Origin: Myxococcales bacterium
Lineage (GTDB): Bacteria > Myxococcota_A > Polyangia > Polyangiales > Ga0077539
Direction of reading: 5' to 3'
Length of the DNA stretch: 64,000 nucleotides
Assembly (NCBI GenBank): GCA_016792845.1
Contig: JAEUKH010000016.1
Coordinates: forward strand, 62,001 to 126,000
Below are positions 46,925 through 56,223 of the stretch, piece after piece. Position numbers and translations under genes: made by a program. The notes under the pieces were generated by a model, which did no database searches, was not told where the DNA came from, and worked only from the letters and a program-made list of their open reading frames with translations. Within the stretch, counting starts at the first letter, position 1. Each line of letters starts with the position of its first letter.

Positions 46925-48066
46925 CAGAATCCTCGCCCCCGCGGGTCGTTGACCTCGCGCAAGAAACGCCACGTCTCGGCCGCGCACCGCGACCAGGTGA
47001 ATCCGAGGGCCCGGGTGTACGACGCCGTCGCGAGCTCGGCCCGCGCCGTCGCCGCGTGCACGAGCCCCCGGAGCGCCGCGTAGAGGCTCCGCCAGTCTTC
47101 GGGGTCGAAGTACACGCCCGCGTCGCCGAGCACCTCGGGCATCGGGCCGCGGTCGCTGCACACCACCGCGAGGCCTGAAGCCATCGCCTCGACCAGGGTG
47201 TTGGGCATGTTCTCGCAGCTCGACGCGAAGACGAACACGTCGGCCTCGGCGTAGACCCGGTCGATGGCGTCGAAGCTCACGGGCCCGTGCCACGCCATCA
47301 CGGCCCCCGCGGGGTCGTAGCGACGCAGCGATTCGGTGACGGCGCGGGCCATCGCGGGCACCTCGGCGGGGCCGTAGAGGTCGAGCCGCACCGGAAGTCC
47401 CTCGGCCACGAGGGCCCGCACCGCGGCGACCACCGTGTCGGGGTGCTTGTAGGGCGCGAGCTGCGACACCATCACCACCCGCAAGGGGCGGTCGCGGGTG
47501 ACCTCGCGCGGCGGGCGCGGCGGCCGACGAAAGCGATCGTCGACGCCGTGGGCGATGACACGGCTCGGCGGCGCCTCGGTGCCGAGGAGCGGGCGGATCG
47601 CCTGCCGCGCGTACTCGGTGAGAAAGATCACGCCGTCGGCGCGGGCGAAGCTCCGGGCCTGGACGGCGCGCAGCGCGAGGAGCCGCGCGTGGGTGAGCGA
47701 GAGCCCGTAGCGTCGACGCTCGTCGCGCTCGAAGGGCAGCATGTTGCGGCACATCACCACTCTCGGTCGCGCCCCGGTCGACGAGGCGCCCCCCGGCACG
47801 AAGAGCAGGTCGCCGTCGCGGGCGACGTGCTCGGCGAGGCGCCGCGCTTGCCAGTGGGCGCGCTGCGGCAGCGAGCCGTCGAGGGCGGGGTCGTGGCGGA
47901 CGGTGAGCCAGGGCGCGGGCGAGAGTCGGTCGAGGGTCTTCCGCCCCGACCAGACCTGCACCGACGAGACGCCGTGCGCGCGCGGGTCGACCGCACGCAA
48001 GAGCTGCACGAGGTGCGTGAGGCCGCCACCGGCGCGGAGGTTCGACGCGTCGACGACCACCCTCAT
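46924..48066 (-). CDS. GT4-family glycosyltransferase
   Basis: 380 residues from the ATG at 48066. Begins MRVVVDASNLRAGGGLTHLV, an acceptor-site motif (GGG-L-T); C-terminal donor site VFVFASSCENMPNTLVEAMASGLAVVCSDRGPMPEVLG with the E-x7-E pattern of retaining GT4 enzymes. Overlaps the GT2 stop (ATGA) upstream and the asparagine synthase start downstream by one base. Donor and linkage unknown. Confidence 0.9.
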   Translation of the reverse strand: MRVVVDASNLRAGGGLTHLVQLLRAVDPRAHGVSSVQVWSGRKTLDRLSPAPWLTVRHDPALDGSLPQRAHWQARRLAEHVARDGDLLFVPGGASSTGARPRVVMCRNMLPFERDERRRYGLSLTHARLLALRAVQARSFARADGVIFLTEYARQAIRPLLGTEAPPSRVIAHGVDDRFRRPPRPPREVTRDRPLRVVMVSQLAPYKHPDTVVAAVRALVAEGLPVRLDLYGPAEVPAMARAVTESLRRYDPAGAVMAWHGPVSFDAIDRVYAEADVFVFASSCENMPNTLVEAMASGLAVVCSDRGPMPEVLGDAGVYFDPEDWRSLYAALRGLVHAATARAELATASYTRALGFTWSRCAAETWRFLREVNDPRGRGF

Positions 48067-49013
48067 CGGCGGTTCTTCCAGTGTGAGATGCGCGTCTGGG
48101 CGAAGGCCAGGGCCTCGGGGCCGACCATGCCGACACCCAGAAAGAACAGCGTTCGCGGCGCAAAGCGCGCGGCCGCGGGACCCTCGGCCCACCACCTGAG
48201 CGCGTCGGCGCGGTGCCCCGCCAAGAGGTGCTGAAACATCGCCTGCCCGGCGAATTTCTCGTAGAGCGAGGGCGCGGCGCTGCGAAACACCGCCCCGTGC
48301 GCGTGCAAGACGCCCTCCGCGTCGGCGGCCCCGTCGGGCGCGTCGCGGAGCATCCGCGCGGCCATCTTCGCGGGCGCCGAGGCGGTGATACGGTTCGTCG
48401 CGTCGGTGTGGATCAGCACCACCGGGGTGCGCCAGAGCTGAAAGCGCCAGCGCCGCGCCACCGCGAGGTGAAAGCTCCCCTCGTACGCCCTCCCGCCGGG
48501 GAAGCGCACCGTCTCGAAGACCTCGCGGCGGTAGCAGTTGAACCACTCGCTCACCGTGAGCCCCGCGACGAAGCGGCAGTACCCCTCGAAATCGAGGTCG
48601 AGGTCGGCGCCCGGGGCGGGCTGCGGGGTGTCGGGGCCGGCGTCCCAGCGGCAGGTGGTGGCCACGTTGCCGACCTCGGGCGCCGCCGCACGGCAGAGCG
48701 CCGCGAGCGCCGCGACCCCGCCCGGGAGCATCTCGAAATCGCTGTCGAGCATGACCAGCCACCGCCCGCGCGCCGCGTCGATGGCCGTGTTGCGCGCCGC
48801 ACACACGCCGCGGTTCACGGCGTGCCGCAGGAGCCTGACCCGCGGGTCGCCGAGGGCCTCGATGACCGCCACGGTGTCGTCGCTCGAACAGTCGTCGGTG
48901 ACCACGACCTCGATGCTGTCGTCGCACTGATCGAGCACGCTGCGCAGCGCGCGCGCGATCATGCCGCCTCGGTTGAACGCCGGGACGATGAAGCTAAAAA
49001 ACAGGTTCATCAC
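48063..49013 (-). CDS. GT2-family glycosyltransferase
   Basis: 316 residues (or 315 from the second ATG). GT-A fold: FIVPAFNRGGMIARALRSVL, TDDCSSDDT, NRGVCAARNTAIDAARG and the metal-binding MLDSDFEM (DxD-like DSD). Cytoplasmic, one hydrophobic stretch near the C-terminus. Inverting transferase for an unknown sugar of the repeat unit. Confidence 0.9.
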   Translation of the reverse strand: MMNLFFSFIVPAFNRGGMIARALRSVLDQCDDSIEVVVTDDCSSDDTVAVIEALGDPRVRLLRHAVNRGVCAARNTAIDAARGRWLVMLDSDFEMLPGGVAALAALCRAAAPEVGNVATTCRWDAGPDTPQPAPGADLDLDFEGYCRFVAGLTVSEWFNCYRREVFETVRFPGGRAYEGSFHLAVARRWRFQLWRTPVVLIHTDATNRITASAPAKMAARMLRDAPDGAADAEGVLHAHGAVFRSAAPSLYEKFAGQAMFQHLLAGHRADALRWWAEGPAAARFAPRTLFFLGVGMVGPEALAFAQTRISHWKNRR

Positions 49014-49059
49014 GCCTTCTTCTGGTCGCGCGCGAGGGGCCCTCGCCCGGCCGCGACCC

Positions 49060-49893
49060 TCAGCCCTTCTTGCCGGGCGCCGTAATGTGCGTCGGCGGCT
49101 TGCGGAGCCCCGTCGCGCGAAACCAACGCAGGCCGCGCTCGCGCACCTTCCACGGCAGGGCGCCGACGGTCTCGTTGATCACCCGACCGATGTTGCGCCG
49201 CATCGCATCGCGGGGGCTCATCATGGGCCGCCGTGAGAGGTCGACCCCGACCCCGTGCTCGCGGCAGAGGGCCACCGCGTAGGGGATCCACTGGCCCGCC
49301 GTCACCCCCGCGTAGAACTCCAGCGCGGGCGCCCAGGTGGCGTAGTACCCGCGCCCGTCGGCGTCGCTGCGACGCGCGCCGAAGATCTCAAACTCCCACG
49401 GGTTCTCGTGACTCCGCAGGAGCCCGAGGAGGCTCTCGCGTCGCCAGAACGCGGCCTGCATCGAGGCCCGGTAGGGCGCCCCGGGCTCGATCTCGCCCAC
49501 GGCCTCAAAGCGCGCGAGGCGCAAATCAGGCGGCGGAAAGGGTCTCAGCCGGAGGTACGCCCCGCCGAGGGCTTCGAGGTCGCCCAAGCGCGCGAGGAGC
49601 GCGGCCGTATCGACCCGCCGGGTGAGCAAGAAGTCTTCGAGCACTACCAAGACCGTCTCGGCCTCGAGCGCTTCGAGCATCTTGCGGAGCCCCGCGCTCC
49701 AGGTCGTGTCGTCGCCGATGCAGAGGGTCTCGACGCCCGGCTCGGCGCATTGCAGATGGTTGGTGCCGAGCACCACCCGGAAGGGGCAATCGGGCCAGTG
49801 GCGCCGCAGCAACGCAAAGAAGGGCGCCCAGACGTCTTCGTAGCGATCGCACGAAGGCACCAGCAACACCGCACGACGGTCATCGACGCGCAC
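49060..49893 (-). CDS. Unrecognised glycan-cluster protein, glycosyltransferase-like
   Basis: About 277 residues. The start is uncertain: GTG at 49893 overlaps the upstream stop by 14 nt; GTG at 49869 would also work. N-terminus VLLVPSCDRYEDVWAPFFALLRRHWPDCPF has the look of a GT-A nucleotide-binding half, and VLVVLEDFLL could act like a DxD site. The rest has conserved aromatic-rich patches (ENPWEFEIFGARRS). Proteins with this VTSCDKY-type start occur in LPS and capsule clusters, usually without an assigned role. Function not assigned. Confidence 0.68.
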   Translation of the reverse strand: MRVDDRRAVLLVPSCDRYEDVWAPFFALLRRHWPDCPFRVVLGTNHLQCAEPGVETLCIGDDTTWSAGLRKMLEALEAETVLVVLEDFLLTRRVDTAALLARLGDLEALGGAYLRLRPFPPPDLRLARFEAVGEIEPGAPYRASMQAAFWRRESLLGLLRSHENPWEFEIFGARRSDADGRGYYATWAPALEFYAGVTAGQWIPYAVALCREHGVGVDLSRRPMMSPRDAMRRNIGRVINETVGALPWKVRERGLRWFRATGLRKPPTHITAPGKKG

Positions 49894-50974
49894 GCAACAC
49901 CTCGCGGTAGACCTTCTCATAGGCCTCGGCCATCACCGAGGCCGCGTGGGCGCCGAGTACGGCCCGGGCCGCCTCGACCCGCACCGCCGCGCCCTCAGGG
50001 TCGTCGAGCACCGCCGCCATGGCCCGGGTCATCGCCGCCACGTCGTCGATGTCGAACCACTGAGACGCCGCCTCGGGCACAAGCTCGCGGTGCGGCCCGA
50101 TGGTCGAGAGGGCCAAGGGGACCCCCGCCGCCATGGCCTCCATCACCACGTTGGGCCGCCCTTCGAGGTGCGAGGGCGACACGAGCACGCTCGCCGAGCG
50201 CATGAGCGACCAGAGGTCGTTGCGGTAACCCGGCGTGAGCACCCGCGCCCCTACGCCCGCCGCGTCGACGATGCGACGGAACTCATCGAGCGAAGGCCCG
50301 ACCCCGCAGGCCACCGCGTGAAGGGCGGGCCGAGACGGCAAGAGCCGCGCGAGCGCCTGGGCCAACGCGGCGGTGCCCTTGGCGCGCTGAAAACGCCCCG
50401 AGAAGAGCACGAAGGGCGCACCCTCGGCGACGCCCAGCGCGGCCCGATCGGCCAGCGGCGCGCGGGCGATCTCGTCGACCGGGAGCGCGTTCGACACCAC
50501 CGCGATCTTGTGGGCGGGCCCGAGGTAGCCGCGCCACGCCGTCGCGGCGCTCTCAGAGTTGGCCACCACGTAGTCGGTCTGGCCGATCAGCGCCCGAAAG
50601 CCGCGGTCGGCCATCGACGACGAGGTGAACACGCACCCGCTGCGCTCTGAGAAGATCCACGGGAGCCCGAGCGAGCGCGCCGCGAGGCCGCCCCACGCGT
50701 CCATCCGGGTGAGCCAGGTCTGGACCACCTCGGCCCCGGTCTCTCGCATCACCGCGCGGAGGTGCCAGGGGCCCCGCGGATCCCATGCGTGTTGCAGCGG
50801 CGGCAGCCAGTGCACCCGGGCCCCCACCGCTTCGAGGCGCTCAAGGTTCGGCCCCCCCTGCAAGAGCGCGACATCGACCTGATGCCCGCGACGCACGAGC
50901 TCTTCGGCCAGGTAACAGACCTGCCGCTCGGCGCCGCCGCCCAACATGCTCGGGATGCAATGAAGAATGCGCAT
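49880..50974 (-). CDS. GT4-family glycosyltransferase
   Basis: 364 residues from the ATG at 50974; the open frame continues upstream by chance. MRILHCIPSMLGGGAERQVCYLAEELVRRGH at the acceptor site (GGGAERQ is typical of GT4), and VLVSPSHLEGRPNVVMEAMAAGVPLALS at the donor site. First gene after gmd, separated by 223 nt, so it may have its own promoter. Sugar specificity unknown. Confidence 0.9.
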   Translation of the reverse strand: MRILHCIPSMLGGGAERQVCYLAEELVRRGHQVDVALLQGGPNLERLEAVGARVHWLPPLQHAWDPRGPWHLRAVMRETGAEVVQTWLTRMDAWGGLAARSLGLPWIFSERSGCVFTSSSMADRGFRALIGQTDYVVANSESAATAWRGYLGPAHKIAVVSNALPVDEIARAPLADRAALGVAEGAPFVLFSGRFQRAKGTAALAQALARLLPSRPALHAVACGVGPSLDEFRRIVDAAGVGARVLTPGYRNDLWSLMRSASVLVSPSHLEGRPNVVMEAMAAGVPLALSTIGPHRELVPEAASQWFDIDDVAAMTRAMAAVLDDPEGAAVRVEAARAVLGAHAASVMAEAYEKVYREVLRARR

Positions 50975-51197
50975 CGTGCCGCGCCCTGACCCTGACACGC
51001 TGCCGCGCAGAGCCTTCTCGGGGCACCTTTGATTCAACGGCCCGGGCTCGGAATGCAAGACAGATTCTTCACCCTCGCGCCGAGAGGGCCCGGTGGGGGG
51101 GGCGTGCCGCACGACCCAAGGCCTCTCAGGCGGTGTAGTGATGGCGTCGCGGGGGGGCATCGTCTGCGGTCTCCGATGCGTCGGCCCCGGCGCGGGT

Positions 51198-52217
51198 TCA
51201 TCCGTTGGCGCGCTTCTCGCGGGCCGCGAGGGCGAGGTCGCTGTCGACCATGCGCGTGACGAGCTCGCGGAAGCCCACCGTGGGCCGCCAGCCGAGGCGC
51301 TCGGTGATCTTGCTCGGGTCAGCGAGGAGGAGGTCGACCTCGGCCGGGCGCAGGTAGCGCGGGTCGAGCTTGACGTAGGCCTGCCAGTCGAGCCCCACAT
51401 GCCCGAAGGCGATCTCAAGAAACTCGCGCACCGAGTGCGTCTCGCCGGTGCCGACCACGTAGTCGTCGGGCACGTCGGCCTGGAGCATCCGCCACATGGC
51501 CTCGACGTAATCGGGCGCGTAGCCCCAGTCGCGCTTGGCGTCGAGGTTGCCGAGGTACAGGTCTTTCTGGAGCCCCTGCACGATGCGCCCGACCGCGCGG
51601 GTGATCTTGCGCGTCACGAAGGTCTCGCCGCGGCGCTCGCTCTCGTGGTTGAAGAGGATGCCGTTCACCGCGAACATGCCGTAGGCCTCGCGGTAGTTCT
51701 GGGTGAGATAGAACGCGTAGGCCTTGGCCGCGGCGTAGGGCGAGCGGGGGTGAAAGGGCGTGCTCTCGCGCTGCGGCACCTCAACCACCTTGCCGTAGAG
51801 CTCTGACGAGCTGGCCTGGTAGAATTTGCAGTGAACGCCCGTCTTCCGGATGGCTTCGAGGAGCCGCACGGTGCCGAGCGCGGTGACCTCGCCCGTGTAC
51901 TCGGGGATGTCGAAGCTCACCCGCACATGGCTCTGGGCGCCGAGGTTGTACACCTCGTCGGGCTTGACGTCGGCGATCACCGACTGGAGCGACGAGCCGT
52001 CGTTGAGGTCGCCGTAGTGAAGATGCAGCTTCACCCCGGTCTCGTGCGGATCGCGGTAGAGATGGTCGATGCGCTCGGTGTTGAACGAGCTCGAGCGGCG
52101 CACGATGCCGTGCACCTCGTAGCCCTTCGCGAGGAGGAGCTCAGAGAGGTACGAACCGTCTTGACCGGTGATGCCCGTGATGAGGGCGCGGCGCGAAGTT
52201 GAAGAGACGTCACTCAT
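51198..52217 (-). CDS. gmd: GDP-mannose 4,6-dehydratase
   Basis: 339 residues. SDR enzyme: [39 protein letters not shown] pattern (family start), DLNDGSSL, catalytic Ser/Glu-Tyr-Lys from SSSELYGKV and [10 protein letters not shown], and [17 protein letters not shown]. It converts GDP-D-mannose to the 4-keto-6-deoxy intermediate. Paired with fcl (37 nt upstream) it gives GDP-L-fucose for the cluster's glycosyltransferases. Confidence 0.97.
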   Translation of the reverse strand: MSDVSSTSRRALITGITGQDGSYLSELLLAKGYEVHGIVRRSSSFNTERIDHLYRDPHETGVKLHLHYGDLNDGSSLQSVIADVKPDEVYNLGAQSHVRVSFDIPEYTGEVTALGTVRLLEAIRKTGVHCKFYQASSSELYGKVVEVPQRESTPFHPRSPYAAAKAYAFYLTQNYREAYGMFAVNGILFNHESERRGETFVTRKITRAVGRIVQGLQKDLYLGNLDAKRDWGYAPDYVEAMWRMLQADVPDDYVVGTGETHSVREFLEIAFGHVGLDWQAYVKLDPRYLRPAEVDLLLADPSKITERLGWRPTVGFRELVTRMVDSDLALAAREKRANG

Positions 52218-52254
52218 GGTGGGTCACGACCAGGCGTAAAGTGAGAGAGCAGAG

Positions 52255-53232
52255 TCAGCGAGAGGTGGCAGCCTCTTGGGCCGCGAGGGCGAGGCGGTTT
52301 TCGCGGTACCACGCGATGGTCTTCTGGAGCCCCGTGTCGAAGCTCGTCGCGGCGGTGAAGCCGAAGCGCTCGCGGGCGCGGGTCACGTCGAGCATGCGGC
52401 GAGGCTGGCCGTTGGGGCGGTTCGCGTCCCACACGATGTCGCCGGTGTAGCCGGTGAGGCGGGCGATGTGGGCGGCGAGGTCGCGCATCGAAATCTCGAA
52501 GCCCGCCCCGAGGTTCACCGGGTCAGGGTCGTCGTAGCGCTCGGCCGCGAGCACGAGGCCCTCAGCGCAATCGTCAACGTAGAGGAACTCGCGGGTCGGG
52601 CTGCCGTCGCCCCAAAGGGTCACGGTGCGCTCGCCCCGCGCGTCGGCGTCGATAAACTTACGAATCATCGCCGGGATGACGTGCGACGCTTCGAGGTCGA
52701 AGTTGTCGCGCGGCCCGTACAAATTCACCGGGAAGACCACCACGAAGTTCGAGCCGAACTCTTGCCGGTACGCCTGGGCCATCACCAAAATGGCCTTCTT
52801 GGCGACGCCGTAGGGGGCGTTGGTCTCTTCGGGGTACCCGTTCCACAAATCGTCTTCGCGGAAGGGCACCGGGGCGAACTTCGGGTACGCGCAGATGGTG
52901 CCCGCGACCACCACCTTGCGGGTGCCCGCGCGTCGCGCCTCTTCGAGCACATGCAGCCCCATGGCCATGTTGTCTCGAAAGAAGGTGCCGGGGTGCTTTC
53001 GGTTCGCGCCGATGCCCCCCACCTTGGCCGCGAGGTGCATCACCACATCGGGCGCGTGCCGCGCGAACATCGCCCGCGTCGCCTGCGGGTCGGTGAGGTC
53101 GAACTCGGCCGAGCGCGGCACGATCACCTCGCCGGCCCCGCGGCGTCTCAGGGCCTCGACCACGTGGCTCCCGAGAAAGCCGCTGCCACCGGTCACCAAC
53201 ACTCGCTCGCCCCGAAGGCTCTCAGCACCCAT
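52255..53232 (-). CDS. fcl: GDP-L-fucose synthase
   Basis: 325 residues from the ATG at 53232, with GGTGA 5 nt upstream; a GTG 9 nt earlier is less likely. [59 protein letters not shown] and the Tyr-Lys pair in YGVAKKAIL are diagnostic of the epimerase-reductase that finishes GDP-L-fucose. First gene of the leftward polysaccharide cluster. Confidence 0.96.
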   Translation of the reverse strand: MGAESLRGERVLVTGGSGFLGSHVVEALRRRGAGEVIVPRSAEFDLTDPQATRAMFARHAPDVVMHLAAKVGGIGANRKHPGTFFRDNMAMGLHVLEEARRAGTRKVVVAGTICAYPKFAPVPFREDDLWNGYPEETNAPYGVAKKAILVMAQAYRQEFGSNFVVVFPVNLYGPRDNFDLEASHVIPAMIRKFIDADARGERTVTLWGDGSPTREFLYVDDCAEGLVLAAERYDDPDPVNLGAGFEISMRDLAAHIARLTGYTGDIVWDANRPNGQPRRMLDVTRARERFGFTAATSFDTGLQKTIAWYRENRLALAAQEAATSR

Positions 53233-53267
53233 CACGTTCACCCATCATCGGTCTCTGCCACCGTCGC

Positions 53268-53284
53268 GCCGACCCCGGGTCGGC
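53268..53284. promoter_or_regulatory. GCCGACCC/GGGTCGGC palindrome upstream of fcl
   Basis: Perfect 8-bp arms around one C, 36 nt upstream of the fcl start, within the 294-nt gap between the divergent fcl and O-antigen ligase genes. It could be an operator or a leader hairpin. I see no convincing -35/-10 pair elsewhere in the gap. Confidence 0.35.
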
Positions 53285-53526
53285 ATTCATCACAGCGGTC
53301 GAATTCGCAGCCACGGCGGGTCTTACCAGCCGACCGCCCGGGCGCGACGGCGGCGATGGGTACCACGAGGCGGCGCGATCGCCAACGCGCTCCTTCCCAC
53401 CTCGGCCCGGATCGGATAACCCTGAACCGGGCTGCGACCGTCGTGATGAACGACCCGAAGTCGGCTCGCATCCGAGCCCCGGCGTTCGGTACGCGCGGCG
53501 ACCGTTGACCTTCTCCATGCCCGCTG

Positions 53527-56130
53527 GTGGCCACCGTGGATCCTGCCAAAGAGAGCACCCTCGCGTCAGTCTTTCAGTTTCCCCAGATTCGCAGCCAGGT
53601 GGCCGCGATCCCTCTGGGGGTGCTCGTGATCGTGACGCCCCTCCTGCTCGGCGGCGCCCCCGCGTGGAGCGTGCCCCTCTCGGCCCTGCTCGCCGCGGCG
53701 GCCTTCGCCATGGCGGGGCTCGACCCTTCCTCGCTGCGTCGCGACCGCGTGCTGCGCGCCTGGCTGGCCCTCGTCGCGGTGATGGCCCTCCAGCTCGTGC
53801 CGCTCCCGCCTGCGCTCTTGGGGCTCCTCGACGCGGTCTCGGCCGAGGCCTCGGCGCACGCCCTCGACCCCTGGCGCATCGACCGAAGCGGCGCCTGGCG
53901 CGCGCTCCACCACGACCCGGGCACGGGCCTGAGCGACCTCGTGTACCTCCTGGGCCTCGGGGCGGCGTATCTCGCGACCCGGCGTGTGGCCTCGCGCGAG
54001 GGGCTCGACCGGGTGCTCGACGCCGCGGCGGCCTCGATGCTGCTCGTGGCCTTCCTCGCGGCGGCGCATTTTCTCACCGGGCAAGACCACGTCTACGGCT
54101 TGTATCGCCCGCGTGTGGCCTCGCCGCCGATCTTGTCGCCGCTCTTGAACCCCAACCACCTCGCGGCCTTCACCGGGGCCGGGGCCATCGTGTGGCTCGG
54201 TAGGGCGCTCTCGACCGAGAACACCGCGCACAAGCTCCTGCGCGGGGTCGCCGCGGCGCTCTGCGGCGCCGTCTGCGCGCTGACGCTCTCGCGCGGGGGC
54301 GTCGCCTCTGCGGTGGGCGGCGTGCTGGTCTTTCTCGGCATGAACGCCCGAAACGAAGGCACCCTGCGCGAGCCGCGCATCAACCGCAGGCTCACCGTGC
54401 AGAGCCTCGGGGGCATCGTCGCGGGGCTCTGCGTGGTGGGCGCCGGGTGGTGGGTCGCGTCGACCTCGCTCGCGCGCGAGTACGCCCAAGGTGACGTCAG
54501 CAAGTTCGAGAACGTTCGGCGCGCCCTCGGGCTCCTGCGCGGGCACGCGCTCCTCGGCCTCGGCTCGGGGGCGATGCCCGTGGCCGCGGCGGCGAGCGGG
54601 CGGCTCAACCCGGAGTACACCTTCCTCAGGGTCGAGTCGCTGCCGGTTGACCTCCTGGTGGCCTTCGGGGTGCCCGCGACGGCCTTCGCGCTCTATCAGC
54701 TCGGCCGCGCGTTGAAGCATTGGTTCCCGCCCGGGGCGGCGCCGCCGGTGTCGATGGCGGTGTGGGCCGCGCTGCTCTCGCTGGTGGTGCACGATCTGGC
54801 CGATTTTTCGCTCTTTCTCGGCGCCAACGGCTACCTCGCGGCGGTGCTCGCGGGGCTCGCCGCGGGTTGGGCCTCGCGCAGCTGGAAGCGGCCCCTCCCG
54901 CGTAACTCCGCCCGACGCGAGGCGCCCCTCGCGCTCGCGCTGGTGGTCCTCGCGCTCGGCATCGTGGCCCGCAACGCGACCCTCGAGAGCGACCGCGACC
55001 GCGTCGACGCCGCGATCCGTACGACCCCCGGCTTCTTTCGCACCGACGAGGCGAGGCGCGTCGCCGAGCGCCACCCCTTCGACCCCTACCTCCGGCTCTC
55101 GCTCGGCGCCAACGCGGCCGCCGAGGGCGACGCCGCGGCGCTGCGCTTCGTCTCCGCCGCCATGCGCCTCGCGCCCACCTGGGCCCAACCGCACCTCCTC
55201 CTCGCGCGGGTCTTTGCGGCCAACGGGCGCCGCAGCCAGAGCCTCGTCGAGCTGGCCGAGGCCCTCCGCCGGAGCGCCACCCTCAGCCGCCCCGCCGCGC
55301 GCCTCGTCCTCACGCTGAACCCTTACCCCAGCGTCGAGCAGCTCGACCGCGTCGCCCCGCCGGGCCCCGCGGGGCTCGAGTTCTTGGAGAACGTCGCCGA
55401 GGGCTCGCGGGTCGCCGCGTTTACCGAAGCGCTTGATGAAGTGATGCTGCGCCGCTGGCCCGACAACGGCCTCGCCCTCGTGCGCCGCGCCCAAGCGCGC
55501 CTCGCCGCCAATGACCCCGTCGGCGCCTCGGGCTACTGCGACCGGCTCTTGCGCGTGGCCCCGCGGCACGCCGAAGGCCCCCGGTGCCGCGCCGCCGTGG
55601 CCGAAGCCCGCGACGACCTCGACGGCGCCCTCACGGTGCTCGGTGACGCCCTCGCGCGGGTCGACGACCGTTACCCCCTCCTCGCGATGCGGGCCCGAAT
55701 CTACGCCCGTCGCCGCGACCCCGCGTCGATGCGCCGGGAGACCGCGGCGATGCTCGAAGCCGCGGGCAGCGACCTCACGCGCCTCATCGAAGCGCACGGG
55801 CTCCGGGGGCAGCTCGAAGAGTCGGTGGGCAACCTCCGGGGGGCCTACGATGCGTACGAGCGGGCCCACGCGCTGGCCGTCCCAGATCAGCCGTTTCTTC
55901 TGCAAATTGCTTCACTTGCGGCGCGGCTTCGAGACCGCCCCGCCCTCGAACAGGCCTGCGCGGTCTTGATGGAGCGCAGCCCCCCAGACCCGAGCGCGCT
56001 GCGGCTCTGCGTGCGCGACCCCGACGCGGGGGTGTACCGCAGCGTCGCGGCGCCGAGCGTCGATGCCGCGGTGACGCCGGGCGACGACGCGGGCGAGGGG
56101 GCCATGCCGGCGCTCGGGGCCGGGCGATGA
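53527..56130 (+). CDS. O-antigen ligase/polymerase-like protein with C-terminal TPRs
   Basis: 867 residues from a GTG at 53527. Residues about 15-460 hold 11-12 helices, including LNPNHLAAFTGAGAIVWLG near 207 and GLGSGAMPVAAAASGRLNPEY near 345, the central motif and periplasmic loop of the Wzy/WaaL (O-antigen ligase) family. Residues about 480-830 are TPR-like helical repeats (VELAEALRRSATLSRPAARL). Such hybrids polymerise or ligate repeat units; the TPRs may hold partners. Together with the Wzc-like gene downstream it forms the assembly end of the polysaccharide system. Confidence 0.87.
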   Translation: MATVDPAKESTLASVFQFPQIRSQVAAIPLGVLVIVTPLLLGGAPAWSVPLSALLAAAAFAMAGLDPSSLRRDRVLRAWLALVAVMALQLVPLPPALLGLLDAVSAEASAHALDPWRIDRSGAWRALHHDPGTGLSDLVYLLGLGAAYLATRRVASREGLDRVLDAAAASMLLVAFLAAAHFLTGQDHVYGLYRPRVASPPILSPLLNPNHLAAFTGAGAIVWLGRALSTENTAHKLLRGVAAALCGAVCALTLSRGGVASAVGGVLVFLGMNARNEGTLREPRINRRLTVQSLGGIVAGLCVVGAGWWVASTSLAREYAQGDVSKFENVRRALGLLRGHALLGLGSGAMPVAAAASGRLNPEYTFLRVESLPVDLLVAFGVPATAFALYQLGRALKHWFPPGAAPPVSMAVWAALLSLVVHDLADFSLFLGANGYLAAVLAGLAAGWASRSWKRPLPRNSARREAPLALALVVLALGIVARNATLESDRDRVDAAIRTTPGFFRTDEARRVAERHPFDPYLRLSLGANAAAEGDAAALRFVSAAMRLAPTWAQPHLLLARVFAANGRRSQSLVELAEALRRSATLSRPAARLVLTLNPYPSVEQLDRVAPPGPAGLEFLENVAEGSRVAAFTEALDEVMLRRWPDNGLALVRRAQARLAANDPVGASGYCDRLLRVAPRHAEGPRCRAAVAEARDDLDGALTVLGDALARVDDRYPLLAMRARIYARRRDPASMRRETAAMLEAAGSDLTRLIEAHGLRGQLEESVGNLRGAYDAYERAHALAVPDQPFLLQIASLAARLRDRPALEQACAVLMERSPPDPSALRLCVRDPDAGVYRSVAAPSVDAAVTPGDDAGEGAMPALGAGR

Positions 56131-56223
56131 ACACCCCGAGGTGGCCTCGCAACGGAGCCGTCGCTGCGCCACGCTGCGGGCGCGTTGTTCGAGATCGGCA
56201 ATCTGGTAGAAGGCCCTCACACG

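Noticed and set aside
51082..51127. Hairpin GAGAGGGCC/GGCCTCTC after gmd
   Set aside because: Long loop and a bulge; weaker than the other terminators and no T-run.
53566..55905. Long minus-strand frame opposite the O-antigen-ligase-like gene
   Set aside because: Shadow of a well-supported membrane protein; Glu/Arg/His-rich with no domain.
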